A DNA stretch of 5,316 nucleotides, taken from positions 1 through 5,316 of the forward strand of contig CAITOD010000571.1 of the NCBI GenBank assembly GCA_903893935.1, read 5' to 3'. The position numbers were made by a program, and so were the translations under genes. The stretch comes from an uncultured Sphingomonadales bacterium (GTDB lineage: Bacteria > Pseudomonadota > Alphaproteobacteria > Sphingomonadales > Sphingomonadaceae). Position 1 is the first letter of the stretch; every line of letters starts with the position of its first letter. The notes below the pieces were generated by a model. The model saw only the letters and a program-made list of their open reading frames with translations. It ran no database searches and had not been told where the DNA came from. Positions 5,214 to 5,316 of this stretch are shown here, piece after piece.

Positions 5214-5316
5214 CTAAACGCGACCAAATTGGCGCTCACGGCTGGCAACGTAATCACGCTCGAACACGGCAAAGGGCTGCGGCCGTCCGAGGTAGAACCC
5301 CTGGGCGTGGTCGCAG
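5214..5316 (-). CDS. EAL-domain protein, C-terminal end (rest outside window)
   Basis: Thirty-three codons and a TAG stop are visible on the minus strand; the gene continues past the right edge. The fragment CDHAQGFYLGRPQPF matches the closing segment of EAL domains (consensus near C-x3-QGYLFGRPxP). These hydrolyse c-di-GMP to pGpG or act as degenerate receptors. After the motif come only about 18 residues, so EAL is the last domain. The catalytic EAL and metal-binding residues, and any GGDEF, PAS or membrane parts, lie outside the window, so activity cannot be judged. It is convergent with zapE. Confidence 0.82.
   Translation of the reverse strand, partial: CDHAQGFYLGRPQPFAVFERDYVASRERQFGRV

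Noticed and set aside
5149..5217. Plus-strand 22-codon ORF in the intergenic region
   Set aside because: It has no Shine-Dalgarno and no promoter. It runs antisense to the better-supported reverse-strand signals and overlaps the EAL gene stop.
1..5316. Defence system, mobile element or biosynthetic cluster
   Set aside because: All sizeable genes are recognised housekeeping families. There is no transposase, integrase, direct-repeat boundary or strong composition shift, apart from the small AT-rich pocket at 5170-5220.

Overview
The window looks like core chromosome from a high-GC alphaproteobacterium. The best guess is Sphingomonadales (Novosphingobium/Erythrobacter-like). This rests on GC-rich third codon positions, an RNase E that ends in the alphaproteobacterial GWW tail, and a run sdhB - PaaI-type thioesterase - zapE whose protein sequences resemble sphingomonad versions. 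Genus-level placement is inference.

Layout, left to right on the + strand. Bases 1-1521 hold the 3' part of rne: the end of the catalytic DNase-I-like domain with the two Mg-binding Asp positions, the Zn-link CPxC, the small domain, and a long disordered, Arg/Glu-rich tail. Bases 1522-1605 hold an 11-bp GC hairpin without a U-tract. Bases 1606-2427 encode a nitrilase-superfamily amidohydrolase with a complete Glu-Lys-Cys triad. Bases 2428-2534 form the sdhB leader, with a possible promoter, a small hairpin with a GNRA-type loop and a good Shine-Dalgarno. Bases 2535-3317 are sdhB (succinate dehydrogenase Fe-S subunit), 3337-3795 a hotdog-fold thioesterase, and 3800-4930 zapE (AFG1-type ATPase). 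The last three are closely spaced and probably form one transcript.

Bases 4931-5213 (283 bp) separate zapE from a convergent gene. They hold two GANTC sites around a GTTAAC, a strong hairpin usable as a terminator in both directions, a second weak reverse-strand hairpin with a T-run, and a compact reverse-strand cassette. The cassette has a promoter-like pair, a near-palindrome in its spacer, a GGAGGG Shine-Dalgarno and a 15-codon ORF. From 5214 to the right edge, the minus strand carries the last 33 codons of an EAL-domain protein (c-di-GMP phosphodiesterase family).

Functionally the window joins RNA turnover (rne), central carbon and respiratory metabolism (sdhB), quality control or division (zapE), and c-di-GMP signalling at the edge. 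The genes themselves are ordinary. The least explained piece is the small reverse-strand cassette at about 5103-5210. I do not see a defence system, mobile element, CRISPR array, tRNA or rRNA.
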